A DNA stretch of 64,000 nucleotides from the NCBI RefSeq assembly GCF_000463015.1, contig NC_022247.1, positions 1,116,001 to 1,180,000 on the forward strand, given 5' to 3'. The DNA comes from Variovorax paradoxus B4. Its GTDB lineage: Bacteria > Pseudomonadota > Gammaproteobacteria > Burkholderiales > Burkholderiaceae_C. Shown piece after piece: positions 34,895-43,846 of this stretch. Each line of letters starts with the position of its first letter. Position 1 is the stretch's first letter. The notes under the pieces are model-generated. The model saw nothing but the letters and a program-made list of their open reading frames with translations, did not search any database and was not told the origin of the DNA. Position numbers and translations under genes: made by a program.

Positions 34895-35620
34895 ATGAAG
34901 AAAGCAATGCTTGCGCTGGCGGCAACGGGCGCGCTGGCGTCCGGCAGCGCGTGGGCCCAGAGCGCTGGAGACTGGGTGGTCGGCGCGGGGTGGCTTCATC
35001 TGGCCCCGCAGGATTCGAGCAAGCCGCTCACGCTGACGGCGCCGGTGCGCAGCGTGGTGGCCGGTTCGGGCGCGTCGGTCAGCGATTCGGACACGCTGGG
35101 CCTGAGCGCCGTCTATTTCGTCGACAGCCACTGGGCTGTCGAGGGCGTGTTCGGCGTTCCGCCGAAGTTCAAGCTCAACGGCACCGGCACGCTGGGCCGC
35201 GTGGGCGAACTGGGTGAAGCGCGCCAGTGGAGTCCCACCATTCTCGGCAAGTACTACTTCAACGAGGGCAATGCCGCCCTTCGCCCCTTCGTGGGCCTGG
35301 GGGCGACCTATGTCTGGTACAGCGACATCAAGCTGACACCGGAGCTTCAGGGTGCGCTGGGCAGCCAGCTGCGCCAGCGGCCGCTCTCCACCTCGACCAC
35401 CGCCAAGCTCGACAGCTCGTTCGCGCCGGTGCTCAATGCCGGCGTGGCCTACCAGATCGACAAGCACTGGGGCGTGTCGCTCTCGGTCTCCTACATTGCG
35501 CTGAAGACCAAGGCCAGGCTCACGACCACCACGATCACCGGCCTGCCGGTCGCCACCAGCGAGGCCAGGCTCAAGCTGAACCCGATCGTGACCTACCTCT
35601 CGGCGACCTACCGCTTCTGA
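34895..35620 (+). CDS. OmpW family outer-membrane protein
   Basis: A 241-residue eight-stranded outer-membrane barrel. The signal peptide MKKAMLALAATGALASGSAWA is cut before QSAGD. Alternating aromatic strands follow and the chain ends in TYLSATYRF, with the terminal Phe needed for barrel assembly. OmpW proteins let small hydrophobic molecules pass and respond to stress. AAGGAG precedes the ATG. The two palindromes upstream suggest repressor control. Confidence 0.9.
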   Translation: MKKAMLALAATGALASGSAWAQSAGDWVVGAGWLHLAPQDSSKPLTLTAPVRSVVAGSGASVSDSDTLGLSAVYFVDSHWAVEGVFGVPPKFKLNGTGTLGRVGELGEARQWSPTILGKYYFNEGNAALRPFVGLGATYVWYSDIKLTPELQGALGSQLRQRPLSTSTTAKLDSSFAPVLNAGVAYQIDKHWGVSLSVSYIALKTKARLTTTTITGLPVATSEARLKLNPIVTYLSATYRF

Positions 35621-35641
35621 GGCGCCGGGACTCGAAGAGCC

Positions 35642-36325
35642 TCAGCGCGCCGTGCGGTAGGGCTCGTTGAACGCCACGAAGTCCTTCTCGGCCAGGGCAT
35701 CGTCGATCCATGCCTTGACGCCAGGCAGCGCCTGCACGCGCTCGATGTAGGCGCTGATGGCCGGCGGCACCGGCAGGCCGTAGGTCTTGATGCGCGTGCC
35801 CACCGGCGCGAAGTAGCTGTCGGCAATGCTGAAGCCGCCGAACAGCAGCGGGCCGCCGTGGGCATCGAGCAGGCCGCTCCACATCTGCACGATGCGGTCG
35901 AGGTCGGCCTGCAGGACGGGGTTGTCCTTCAGGAGCCGTGCGCCGACGTCGGCCAACGACGCCTCGATGTTCATGGGGCAGAGGCTGCGCAGGTTGCCGA
36001 AGCCCGCATGCATCTCGGCGCAGATGCTGCGCGCGCGGGCCCGCTCGGCCGCGGCGCGGGGCCAGAGTTGCTTCTGCGGAAAGGTCTCGGCCAGGTATTC
36101 GGCAATGGCGAGCGTGTCCCACACCACCAGGTCGCCGTCGACCAGCGCCGGCACCTCGGCCACCGGATTGATCGCGCCCATGGTCTTCTTGAAGTGCGAG
36201 TCGGGCGCGAAGGAATCGAAGCGGACCTTCACCTCTTCGAACGGGATGCCGGCCTGCGTCATGAGCACCCAGGGCCGCATGGACCAGGACGAGTAGTTCT
36301 TGTTGCCGATGTAGAGCTTGCGCAT
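35642..36325 (-). CDS. Glutathione S-transferase family protein
   Basis: A 227-residue cytosolic GST. The N-terminal thioredoxin-like domain begins MRKLYIGNKNYSSWSMRPW, with the Ser-rich SSWS as the likely catalytic site, a cis-Pro in VAEVPALVD, and the SIA-like VWDTLAIAEYLAE. The helical C-terminal domain includes FGGFSIADSYFAPV. This N-terminus is typical of a bacterial GST group near the zeta/theta types. Substrate unknown. It converges with ompW and ends 22 bases from it. Confidence 0.88.
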   Translation of the reverse strand: MRKLYIGNKNYSSWSMRPWVLMTQAGIPFEEVKVRFDSFAPDSHFKKTMGAINPVAEVPALVDGDLVVWDTLAIAEYLAETFPQKQLWPRAAAERARARSICAEMHAGFGNLRSLCPMNIEASLADVGARLLKDNPVLQADLDRIVQMWSGLLDAHGGPLLFGGFSIADSYFAPVGTRIKTYGLPVPPAISAYIERVQALPGVKAWIDDALAEKDFVAFNEPYRTAR

Positions 36326-36445
36326 GGTGTGATCCTGCGGTTGGGATGAGAGAGAGAGAAACTTTCGATGCTAGCGGGCCCGTGCCGGCGAATTGATGCC
36401 GAAATGCGGCCGAATTAATGCGTCGGGGCGCTGCTTGCTTCTTCT

Positions 36446-37018
36446 TCAGCGCGGCGGCGGCTGGTCGTCTTCAGGCGAGGCGATCACGCGCGGCGCTGCG
36501 CCGGTCTTGTCTTCCTCGATGCGCGGCGGCCCGACCATGCGCTCGACCAGGTCGACCAGGCGCGGCACCAGCGCGAGCACGGCCAGCGCCAGCAGTGCGC
36601 TCAGCACCGCGGTCACTTCGCGGCCGAGCCCGCAGGCCATGCCGATGGCGGCCGTCATCCACAGCCCGGCGGCGGTGGTGAGGCCCTGCACATGGTGCTC
36701 GTCCTTGCCCTGCTTGAGGATGGTGCCGGCGCAGAGAAAGCCCACCCCCGCCACCAGGCCCTGGATCACCCGGCTCATGTCGGCGGGCACGATGCCGGTC
36801 TGCTGCGGGATCAGCACGAACAGCGCCGAGCCGATGGCCACCAGCATGTGGGTGCGCACGCCGGCCGCCTTGCCCTGCTGCTCGCGCTCGAAGCCGAGCA
36901 TGAACCCGATGGCCGCCGCAAGCATCAGCCGAACGACGATGCGCGTGAGCTGCGCGATGTCGCCCACGTCCGAGAATTCGGCCGCGACGGTGTCGAGCAC
37001 CTGGCCGCCCCAACTCAT
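36446..37018 (-). CDS. MgtC/SapB family membrane protein
   Basis: A 190-residue inner-membrane protein with about five hydrophobic helices. The MgtC signature is RLMLAAAIGFMLGFEREQQGKAAGVRTHML near the start, with GVGFLCAGTIL and GLTTAAGLWMTAAIGMA further on. MgtC proteins affect growth at low magnesium and ATP-synthase control in pathogens; environmental homologs are poorly understood. The C-terminal tail is short and acidic, lacking the ACT-like domain of Salmonella MgtC. It starts one base after the slt stop, so the two are co-transcribed. Confidence 0.9.
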   Translation of the reverse strand: MSWGGQVLDTVAAEFSDVGDIAQLTRIVVRLMLAAAIGFMLGFEREQQGKAAGVRTHMLVAIGSALFVLIPQQTGIVPADMSRVIQGLVAGVGFLCAGTILKQGKDEHHVQGLTTAAGLWMTAAIGMACGLGREVTAVLSALLALAVLALVPRLVDLVERMVGPPRIEEDKTGAAPRVIASPEDDQPPPR

Positions 37019-37019
37019 G

Positions 37020-39023
37020 TCAGGGGAGGTCCTTGTTGGGCTCGGGCTCTGCCGCGTCTCGCGGGCCCACGCGGCCCAGGCGCTCCTTCAGCGACTGCGG
37101 GCGCCCGCTGATCAGCGCGGCGTAGTTGGTGGTGTTGGCGAGCACCTTCTTCACGTAGTCGCGTGTTTCGTTGAAGGGCACGTTCTCGGCCCAGATCGCC
37201 GCTTCCATCACCGGGCCGTTGCGCCAGCTGCGCGGCCGGCCGGGGCCGGCGTTGTAGGCGGCCGCGGCCAGCGCCATGGAGCCGTCGAAGTCGTCGAGTG
37301 CGAGCTTCAGGTAGTTGGTGCCGATGGTGATGTTGGTCTCGTGGTCGTTGATCTGCCCGGGCGTGAAGCCGGCCAGGCCGATCTTGCGCGCGGTCCAGCG
37401 CGCAGTGGCGGGCATGACCTGCATCAGGCCCGAGGCGCCGACGCCCGAACGCGCGTCCATGATGAAGCGGCTTTCCTGGCGGATCAGCCCGTAGACGTAG
37501 GCCGGGTCGAGCCCGATGTCCTGGCTCTTGCGCAGCACCGTGTCGTGGAAGGGCATGGGAAAGCGCTGCTCGACGTCGATCGTGCCCTTGGTGCGTTCGC
37601 TGGTGTTGATGCAGCGGTCCCACACCTCGCGTTGGCAGGCGAAGTCGGCCGCAGCCAGCAGCGCACGGTCGTCCATGCCGCCCTTGTCGTGCAGGTTGGT
37701 GGCGTAGTTCCATTCGCGCGTGCCCTCGGAGCGCAGGCCGATGGCGATGGCGTAGAGCGCGCGGTTGAGCGCGATGTTGCTGCGCGCGGCGTTCTTTTCC
37801 TCCGGCGTGAGCGGCGCGGGGCGCGTGGGCACCACGGTGCGCTGGCCGAGTTCCTCCAGCGCCAGCATCTCGTAGAAGCCGCGCGTGCCCGCAATGCTCT
37901 GGTAGAGCTCGCGCGCCTGCGCGCGGCGATCGTCGCCGCCCGCGACGCCGAGTGCGCGCGCTTTCCAGTAGACCCAGGTCGGTTCCAGCTGGGCGGTTTC
38001 GCTCATGGCGTTGATGGCGGGCGCCACCTCCTTCCACTGGCCGGTGCGCAGCGCGGCGCGCACGCGCCATCCGAGCATGTCGTCGGACAGGTCGCCGTTC
38101 TTCGTGACGTTGGCGAAGTAGCTGCCGGCCAGCGGCGAGAGCTTGCTGGCGGCCTGCCGGCCGATGGTGCCCCAGAGCCAGTTGCGCTCCTCGGCGGAAA
38201 GCATCGGGCCCCATTTGCTGTCGAGCTGGGTGGCGGCCTGCTCGGGGTCGGCCATGGCGATCTTGACGAGCGCCAGCACCACCAGCTCCTTGCGCGACTT
38301 GGCGGCCACGAAGGCGCGGCCGGCCAGGAACTTGGCCGCGCTGGCGTTGAGCTCTTCGAACAGCGGCAGCGCATCGGGCGCGGCAATGGTCACGGCGCCG
38401 CGCGCAGCCTGCGGGCGGTTGGCCTCCATGGCCAGGCGCGCCTTCTTCCAGGCGTCGTTGGGCGACATCAGGCGGGCCGCGACCAGGCGGTCGGCCGCGG
38501 TGAGGCAGCCGTCGTCCGAATCTTTCTGGGCGAACCAGTTGCGGCGCACCTCGTGGGCCTGGGCCTGCGTGGCGCTGCCGGAGCGCAGGGCCTCGACCAG
38601 GATCGCGTAGCAGCGCACCTGCGGATCGTCGCCCATGCGGAAGCCGTCCAGCGCGGAGGAAAAGCCGTCCCAGTCGCGGCGCTGGCCCAGCAGCAGCAGC
38701 CAGTCGTTGCGCAGCCGGTCTTCCTGGTAGGTGCCGGGATAGCGGGCGAAGAAGTCCTGCACCTCGTTCGGCGCGGCTTCCTGCAGGCGGGCCTTGAGTT
38801 CCCAGTAGGCGGCCCAGGGTTCGAGCGCGTGGCCGCGCGCCTGCGGCAGCAGGGCCGCGAGCCGGCCCTTGTCGCCGCGCTGGAACGCCTGCTTCATCTG
38901 CACCAGCACGTCGTCGTTGCTGTTGGCCTGTGCGGCGGCGGGCTGCTGCGAAAGCAGTGCGGCGGCGGCCAGAACGGCGGAAAAAACCAGCGCGGACGCT
39001 GCATTGCGCGGGCGATGGCGCAT
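37020..39023 (-). CDS. slt: Soluble lytic transglycosylase (Slt70-like)
   Basis: A 667-residue periplasmic murein lytic transglycosylase. A signal peptide (MRHRPRNAASALVF and a hydrophobic core, cut near AAAQA) is followed by a long superhelical U-domain of helical repeats. The C-terminal catalytic domain has the glutamate in GLIRQESRF, then GASGLMQVMPATA and AYNAGPGR. I chose ATG 39023 because the signal peptide begins there; ATG 39050 adds nine residues and would leave only nine bases to the divergent 5-FCL gene. Confidence 0.93.
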   Translation of the reverse strand: MRHRPRNAASALVFSAVLAAAALLSQQPAAAQANSNDDVLVQMKQAFQRGDKGRLAALLPQARGHALEPWAAYWELKARLQEAAPNEVQDFFARYPGTYQEDRLRNDWLLLLGQRRDWDGFSSALDGFRMGDDPQVRCYAILVEALRSGSATQAQAHEVRRNWFAQKDSDDGCLTAADRLVAARLMSPNDAWKKARLAMEANRPQAARGAVTIAAPDALPLFEELNASAAKFLAGRAFVAAKSRKELVVLALVKIAMADPEQAATQLDSKWGPMLSAEERNWLWGTIGRQAASKLSPLAGSYFANVTKNGDLSDDMLGWRVRAALRTGQWKEVAPAINAMSETAQLEPTWVYWKARALGVAGGDDRRAQARELYQSIAGTRGFYEMLALEELGQRTVVPTRPAPLTPEEKNAARSNIALNRALYAIAIGLRSEGTREWNYATNLHDKGGMDDRALLAAADFACQREVWDRCINTSERTKGTIDVEQRFPMPFHDTVLRKSQDIGLDPAYVYGLIRQESRFIMDARSGVGASGLMQVMPATARWTARKIGLAGFTPGQINDHETNITIGTNYLKLALDDFDGSMALAAAAYNAGPGRPRSWRNGPVMEAAIWAENVPFNETRDYVKKVLANTTNYAALISGRPQSLKERLGRVGPRDAAEPEPNKDLP

Positions 39024-39059
39024 GGGTGCCAAAATGCTTGGGAACTGCATCGGGGGATT

Positions 39060-39677
39060 ATGGACAAGTCAAAGGATGCCGACACCTCGGCGACCACGAG
39101 TTTTCTCAAGGATCAGGTGAGAAAAGCACTGATCGAGCAGCGTCTGGCGATGCCCGACCGGCTCGCCAAGGCCGACCTGCTGCAGCGGGTGATGCGGATC
39201 TGGCTGGTCGGCCGGCCCGACACCGTGATCGGCGCCTACTGGCCGATCAAGGGCGAGTTCGATCCGCTGCCCGCGCTGCACCGCTGGAAGGAAGACGGCG
39301 AACTGATCGACGAGCCGCAGCGCCGCCGCATCGGGTTGCCGGTGATGAACAAGGTCCACAAGACGCTGACCTTCCACGCCTGGTATCCGGGCTGCCAGAT
39401 GGAGGAAGACGCCTATGGCATTCCCAAGCCGAAGGACACCGAGCTGATCGTGCCCACGCTGCTGTTCGTGCCCTGCGTGGGCTACAGCGCCGGCGGCTAC
39501 CGGCTGGGCTACGGCGGCGGCTTCTACGACCGCACGCTGGCTGCGCTGGAGCCGCGCCCGTTCACGGTGGGGCTGGGCTTCACCAACGGTTTCCTCGAAG
39601 ACTTCGAGCCCGAGGCGCACGACCTGCCGCTGGACGCGATCCTCAACGACAACGGCGTCGTCTGGCCAACTTCCTGA
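39060..39677 (+). CDS. 5-formyltetrahydrofolate cyclo-ligase
   Basis: A 205-residue enzyme that converts 5-formyl-THF to 5,10-methenyl-THF with ATP. Seen: the basic N-terminal helix RKALIEQRLAMPDR, AYWPIKGEFD, and the ATP/folate-binding loop YRLGYGGGFYDRTL near the C-terminus, with PLDAILND. GGGG lies just before the ATG at 39060. The gene is divergent from slt, with the two starts 36 bp apart, so both promoters lie inside each other's coding or leader sequence. Confidence 0.93.
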   Translation: MDKSKDADTSATTSFLKDQVRKALIEQRLAMPDRLAKADLLQRVMRIWLVGRPDTVIGAYWPIKGEFDPLPALHRWKEDGELIDEPQRRRIGLPVMNKVHKTLTFHAWYPGCQMEEDAYGIPKPKDTELIVPTLLFVPCVGYSAGGYRLGYGGGFYDRTLAALEPRPFTVGLGFTNGFLEDFEPEAHDLPLDAILNDNGVVWPTS

Positions 39678-39704
39678 GTTCCCGGCTTTTCACTTCGTGT
39701 AATT

Positions 39705-39750
39705 CCACCCCCCGAGGGGGTGGCATGGCCCGCCTTGGGGCGGCCCGGCG
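39705..39750. repeat. Hairpin plus second copy of the dispersed 17-bp motif
   Basis: A perfect 8-bp stem, CCACCCCC/GGGGGTGG with a three-base loop (39705-39723), lies 28 bases after the 5-FCL stop and may end its transcript. It is followed at 39734-39750 by the same CTTGGGGCGGCCCGGCG motif seen at 1643. Confidence 0.6.
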
Positions 39751-39776
39751 GCGGCCACCTCTCGCTGGCGCAGCGT

Positions 39777-40760
39777 TCAGTCGATGTTGTCCACGGTGTC
39801 CGGGTCGGGCACCTCGCCGATGGTCTCGCGCGTGGTGACGGCCTGCACCTGCAGCCAGTCCCAGAAGGCCTTGATTTCGGGCCGCAGCGCATTGCGCGGC
39901 CCGGCGATGAGCCAGTAGCCCATCGGCGAATCCATGCGGTGCTGCGGCAGCACCTCCACCAGGTCGCCATTGGCCAGGCTTTCGGCGATGAGCGAACTGC
40001 GCGCCAGCGTCACCCCCTGCCCGGTGAGCGCGGCCTGCACCATCTGGTAGGCGTAGTTGAAGTAAAGCCACCGCTTGGGCTGCGCCCGTTCCAGGCCGTT
40101 GACCTCGAACCAGCGCCGCCAGGTCAGCCATTCGAGGTGGGTGCGGTGCGCGTCGCCGGCTTCGATCAGCGTGAAGCCGGTGATGTCGGCGGGTGTCCTG
40201 ATGGGCGGGCTGCTCTTCAGGAGCCAGGGGCTCGCTACCGGCGTGAGGGTTTCGCCGAAGAGGCGCACGGCCGTGGCCGGCATGGCTTCGCGCGGGCCGT
40301 AGCGCAGCGCGATGTCGACGTCCGCCACCTCCAGGTCGACCGCCACGTCGCTGGCGTCGATGCGGATGTCGATCTCGGGGTTGTCGCGCTGGAAGGCCTC
40401 GAGCCGCGGGATCAGCCACATCGATGCGAAAGACGCAAAGGTGGTGAGCGACACGCTCTTGCGCCCCGCGCTCTGGCGGATCTGGCGCACGGCCATGTCG
40501 ATGCGCGGCAGCGACTGCTGCACCGCGAGCAGCAGCTGCGCGCCCGCGCTCGTGAGCTCCACCGCCCGCGTGTGGCGCAGGAACAGCGCCACGCCCACTT
40601 CTTCCTCGAGCGACTGAATCTGGCGGCTCACGGCGGACTGGGTGAGCGCCATTTCTTCCGCGGCGGCGCGGAAATTGAGATGGCGCGCCACCGCCTCGAA
40701 GGCACGCAGGTGCCCCGCGGAGATGGGGCGGGAGCGCAGGTGGGTTTGCGAATGCTGCAT
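39777..40760 (-). CDS. LysR-type regulator, GcvA-like
   Basis: A 327-residue LysR regulator. The N-terminal winged helix has LRAFEAVARHLNFRAAAEEMALTQSAVSRQIQSLE around residues 18-52. The substrate-binding domain begins with VSLTTFASFASMWLIPRLEAFQRDNPEIDIRI, the pattern of the GcvA subgroup. The inducer is unknown. It is divergent from a small DUF2917 gene across 166 bases; this pairing recurs in Burkholderiales, so that gene is the likely target. Confidence 0.88.
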   Translation of the reverse strand: MQHSQTHLRSRPISAGHLRAFEAVARHLNFRAAAEEMALTQSAVSRQIQSLEEEVGVALFLRHTRAVELTSAGAQLLLAVQQSLPRIDMAVRQIRQSAGRKSVSLTTFASFASMWLIPRLEAFQRDNPEIDIRIDASDVAVDLEVADVDIALRYGPREAMPATAVRLFGETLTPVASPWLLKSSPPIRTPADITGFTLIEAGDAHRTHLEWLTWRRWFEVNGLERAQPKRWLYFNYAYQMVQAALTGQGVTLARSSLIAESLANGDLVEVLPQHRMDSPMGYWLIAGPRNALRPEIKAFWDWLQVQAVTTRETIGEVPDPDTVDNID

Positions 40761-40926
40761 GGATGAGGGCGTGGGCGGCGTCGGTCGATTGATGCGGATT
40801 CGGAATCAGTAGGCTACCTCGTTTTCATTGGACTGCCAACGCCGTGCAAACGATCATTCATTCCCGAACTGCGCCATTGCCTCTGTCTTGTCATCGCACT
40901 TCGGAGAACGCCCAAGGAGTTTCATC

Positions 40927-41247
40927 ATGTCCACCGCCGTCTGCACCACCGAATCGCTCGTTTCCCTGCCGTCCTCGACCCGCACCGCTTCCGCCATTCC
41001 GCCGGCCGTGCGCCGCGGTGCCTGGCAGATTGCGCCCGGCGAGGCGATGAGCCTGAAGGCGCGGTCGGCCAGCGTGCTGCGCGTCAAGCAGGGCCGGGTC
41101 TGGGTCACGCCGGACGCCACGTCCGCCAGCCCCAGCGAAGACCTGGTGCTGGCCCCGGGCGAATCGCTGAACGTGGCCGCGGGCCAGCGCATCGTCATGG
41201 AAGCATGGGACGGCTACGGTGCCACCTACTCGTGGGACCAGGCCTGA
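40927..41247 (+). CDS. DUF2917 domain protein
   Basis: A 106-residue protein matching DUF2917: after a Ser/Thr/Ala-rich N-terminus come IAPGEAMSLKARSASVLRV, QGRVWVTPDA, LVLAPGESLNVAAGQRIVMEAWDG. It is probably a single small beta-barrel. AAGGAG precedes the ATG at 40927. No enzymatic residues are evident and the function is unknown. It is divergent from the GcvA-like regulator and is followed by a terminator, next to which a group II intron has landed. Confidence 0.8.
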   Translation: MSTAVCTTESLVSLPSSTRTASAIPPAVRRGAWQIAPGEAMSLKARSASVLRVKQGRVWVTPDATSASPSEDLVLAPGESLNVAAGQRIVMEAWDGYGATYSWDQA

Positions 41248-41269
41248 GCGGTCATCCTTCCATGGACGC

Positions 41270-41293
41270 AAGGGCGGCTTCGGCCGCCTTTTT
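41270..41293 (+). terminator. Rho-independent terminator after DUF2917 gene
   Basis: A GGCGGC-TTCG-GCCGCC stem-loop with a stable UUCG tetraloop is followed by TTTTT (41289-41293). The group II intron begins only three bases after the T-run. Confidence 0.88.
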
Positions 41294-41673
41294 CGTGTGT
41301 GCCCAGCATGGGCGCGATCCTGGAGGTGCAAGTCCTCCCGCGAGCTGGCCACAGCGAGCGAAGCGAACCGCAACTGCGCGAGGGCGACCGAGCGTGGGGA
41401 GGAAGCGGGGAGCGAAACCGCGAGTCGAGGAACACGAACCTCATACGAGGCGCTGCCGAGCAGGGCGAGCGGGCATGAGACTGCGAAGCTCTTGTGGTCA
41501 AGGCGAGGTGGCGTAAATGGGGCGATTGTGCGGTGAAGGATCGCGTTCTTACCCGGGGAGATCTCGCCTCGTGCCTGAAAGGGCGACGGGCTTGCCCGGA
41601 GCGAGAAGTCAGCAGCGGCCGTAGTAGTCGGGTTCCCCGACGAAGGGCCAAACGAAAAGGACAGTGACGAGAC

Positions 41674-43261
41674 ATGCCGCTTGGAAGTGCAAGGCATCAG
41701 AAGTGCGCGCAAGCGCAGCGACCGACGCAAGGGCGCGGTGAAGCCTCGCCGGAGCGTGGGCGCGATGAAGCACGGCCGGCGCGGCATGACCACACGCACT
41801 GGGGGCCAGAGGACCTGATGGGGCAGGCACTGGCACAGCACAACATGGCGGCGGCGTGGAAACGCGTCAAGGCCAACAAGGGGAGCGCCGGCGTCGATGG
41901 ACGCACGGTGCAGCAAACGGGGGAAGACCTGAAGACCCAATGGCCCGACATCCGGCGCGGCTTGCTCGACGGTACCTACCGGCCCAGTCCGGTACGCCGC
42001 GTGGGCATACCCAAGCCGGGTGGAGGGACACGGGAATTGGGGATTCCCACCGTGGTGGACAGGCTGATCCAGCAGGCCCTGTTGCAGGTGCTGCAACCGC
42101 TCATCGATCCGACCTTCAGCGAGCACAGCTACGGCTTTAGGCCGGGGCGCAGCGCGCATCAGGCGGTCCAAGCGGCCAGACGGTACGTGGAGCAAGGCAG
42201 GCGTGTGGTGGTGGACGTGGACCTGGAGAAATTCTTGGATCGGTCTCCATAATGCCCCTTGGTTCATGACGCCTCGTCGAATAAGGTGGGTTGATCGTCT
42301 AACACCTTGATGCGTAAGCCTTTTTGCCGTCCGCGGCAGACGAGCACGGCGTCGAGTTCGCCGCGTTGGACACGGTGCAACACGGTCTGGCGGGTGACGC
42401 CCAGGCGCTTGGTCGCTTCCTGCATCACGACGTAGCTCTCTGGGGCATCTTCGACCGCGTGAACCACGACATCCTGATGGATCGGCTGGGCAAGCGAATC
42501 GCCGACAAGGCGGTGCTGCGGCTGATCCGTCACTACCTGAACGCCGGCATCATGGCGCACGGGGTCATGCAGATGCGCGTGGAGGGGGCACGCCGCAAGG
42601 TGGGCCGCTGTCGCCGCTGCTGGCCAACGTGCTGCTCGACGAGGTGGACCGCGCGCTCGAACGCAGGGGGCACAAGTTCGTGCGCTATGCGGACGACTGC
42701 AATGTCTACGTCAAGAGCAAGCGTGCCGGGCAACGGGTGTTGGACGGGCTGCGGGCGTGCTATGCCAAGCTGTGGTTGAAGGTCAACGAGACCAAGACCG
42801 CTGTGGCGACGGCATGGGGGCGCAAGTTCCTGGGCTACTGCCTGTGGGCTGCGCCGCAAAAGCAGGTGAAACTGGCCGTGGCCGGGGAGGCGGTGCAACG
42901 CTACAAGCAGCGCATTCGCCAGATAACCCGGCGCCAGACGGGGCGCAGCATGAACCAGATCGCACAGGACCTGCAAGCGTTCCTGCCGGGGTGGAAGGCG
43001 TACTTCCAACTGGCACAGACGCCCTCGGTCTGGCGGCGACTGGACGAATGGTTGCGGCACCGCTTGCGAGCCATCCAGTTGAAGTTCTGGTGTCGGGGCC
43101 CGACCATGTACCGTGAACTGCGCGCCTTGGGTGCCAGTCGCGACGTGGCCGCCCGGATTGCGGCCAATGCTCGGCGCTGGTGGCACAACAGCGCGATGGC
43201 GCTGAACCGCGTGCTCACCATCGCGTACTTCGATGCGCTCGGAGTTCCCCGCCTATGCTGA
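41674..43261 (+). pseudogene. Group II intron reverse transcriptase/maturase (interrupted, frameshifted)
   Basis: Remains of an LtrA-like intron-encoded protein. The first part is intact through RT motifs (SAGVDGRTV, PIPKPGGG-like VGIPKPGGGTRELGIPTVVDRLIQQ, HSYGFRPGRSAHQAV) to VVVDVDLEKF at 42234. It is then broken by 215 foreign bases and resumes at FDRVNHDILMDRL (42450). A G-run near 42585 shifts the frame before the expected EGTPQGGPLSPLL block. The last part restores FVRYADDCNVYVKS (catalytic YADD), the thumb and the maturase X domain (GWKAYFQLAQ). No HNH domain is present. Three broken reading frames mean no functional protein, unless supplied in trans. Confidence 0.85.
42235..42449 (-). 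mobile_element. 215-bp foreign fragment inside the intron RT gene
   Basis: This segment exactly splits LEKF from FDRV of the RT. On its minus strand it reads the C-terminus of a helix-turn-helix protein (QEATKRLGVTRQTVLHRV, then GLRIKVLDDQPTLFDEAS and stop at 42264), followed by an ATGA-overlapped start of another frame (MNQGALWRP). It is thus a cut piece spanning two linked genes, not a whole IS. No clear inverted ends or target duplication were seen. The helix-turn-helix tail resembles excisionase/recombinase-linked DNA-binding proteins. Confidence 0.6.
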
Positions 43262-43351
43262 CCTCAACTTCTCGAACCGCCCGGTGCGGACCCGCATGCC
43301 GGGTGGTGTGGGAGGGGACCGGTCTTCGCTGACCGGCCCCTATCCCGATTT

Positions 43352-43756
43352 TCAGCCGTTGATGTCGAAACTGGGGCGCAGGGCCAGGAAATGCTTCAGG
43401 GCGGCTTCGCCGTCCAGCGCCCGGATGCCGGCCATGAGGTCGGGTCCTTCGCTTTCGGCCAGGCCCATGCCAAAGCCGCTGTAGCGGCGTGCCGCGAGCG
43501 GGCCCTGGTGGAAAACCTTGATGTCGGTGTGCCGGGGGTCCCGTTCGATGCGGCGCATCAGCGTTTCCACGGCTTCGTACGGGCCTTCGAGGTGCTGGCA
43601 GAAACGCATGCCATCGAAGACGAGCAGTCCGGTGATGCTGTACTGGGCATTGCGTGCGCGGGCCTGGGTCACGATCGAGCCCACGGTGGCCGGCGGCAGG
43701 TCCGGCGTGAGCAGGCTGCAATAGAAGACTTCGTGGAGAGCCTGTTTTTCTGTCAT
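43352..43756 (-). CDS. BLUF domain blue-light sensor protein
   Basis: A 134-residue stand-alone BLUF (sensor of blue light using FAD) protein. The photochemical residues are at the right spacing: Tyr12 in VFYCSLL, Asn36 in RARNAQYS and Gln54 in RFCQHLEG. At the AppA Trp104 position there is Phe (Phe95) and at Met106 a Met (Met97) in YSGFGMG. There is no attached output domain, so signalling must go through a partner. The ATG at 43756 fits the family start. It is divergent from a Crp/Fnr-like regulator by 90 bases, and its 3' end abuts the intron. Confidence 0.87.
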   Translation of the reverse strand: MTEKQALHEVFYCSLLTPDLPPATVGSIVTQARARNAQYSITGLLVFDGMRFCQHLEGPYEAVETLMRRIERDPRHTDIKVFHQGPLAARRYSGFGMGLAESEGPDLMAGIRALDGEAALKHFLALRPSFDING

Positions 43757-43846
43757 GCGTTCGGAAGTGAAAGGCGTGCGAAGTGTATGAATCTCCCGGG
43801 TCATGCGAAATGTCAAAAGACACAGGCCCGCGGCCTATAGTGGCGC

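Larger units (their letters stand above)
41297..43349 (+). mobile_element. Group II intron (class C-like), degraded
   Basis: The 5' end is GTGTGCCCAGCATGGG, a GUGYG-type start, three bases beyond a terminator T-run. The 3' part (about 43270-43349) has a domain V-like hairpin (CGGTGCGGACCCGCATGCCG region) and a domain VI-like stem (GGACCGGTC...GACCGG). The interior encodes a reverse transcriptase/maturase without an endonuclease domain. Insertion right behind a terminator hairpin is the habit of group IIC introns. The RT is interrupted by a 215-bp insert and a frameshift, so the element is unlikely to move on its own. The 3' boundary is uncertain by a few bases. Confidence 0.8.
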
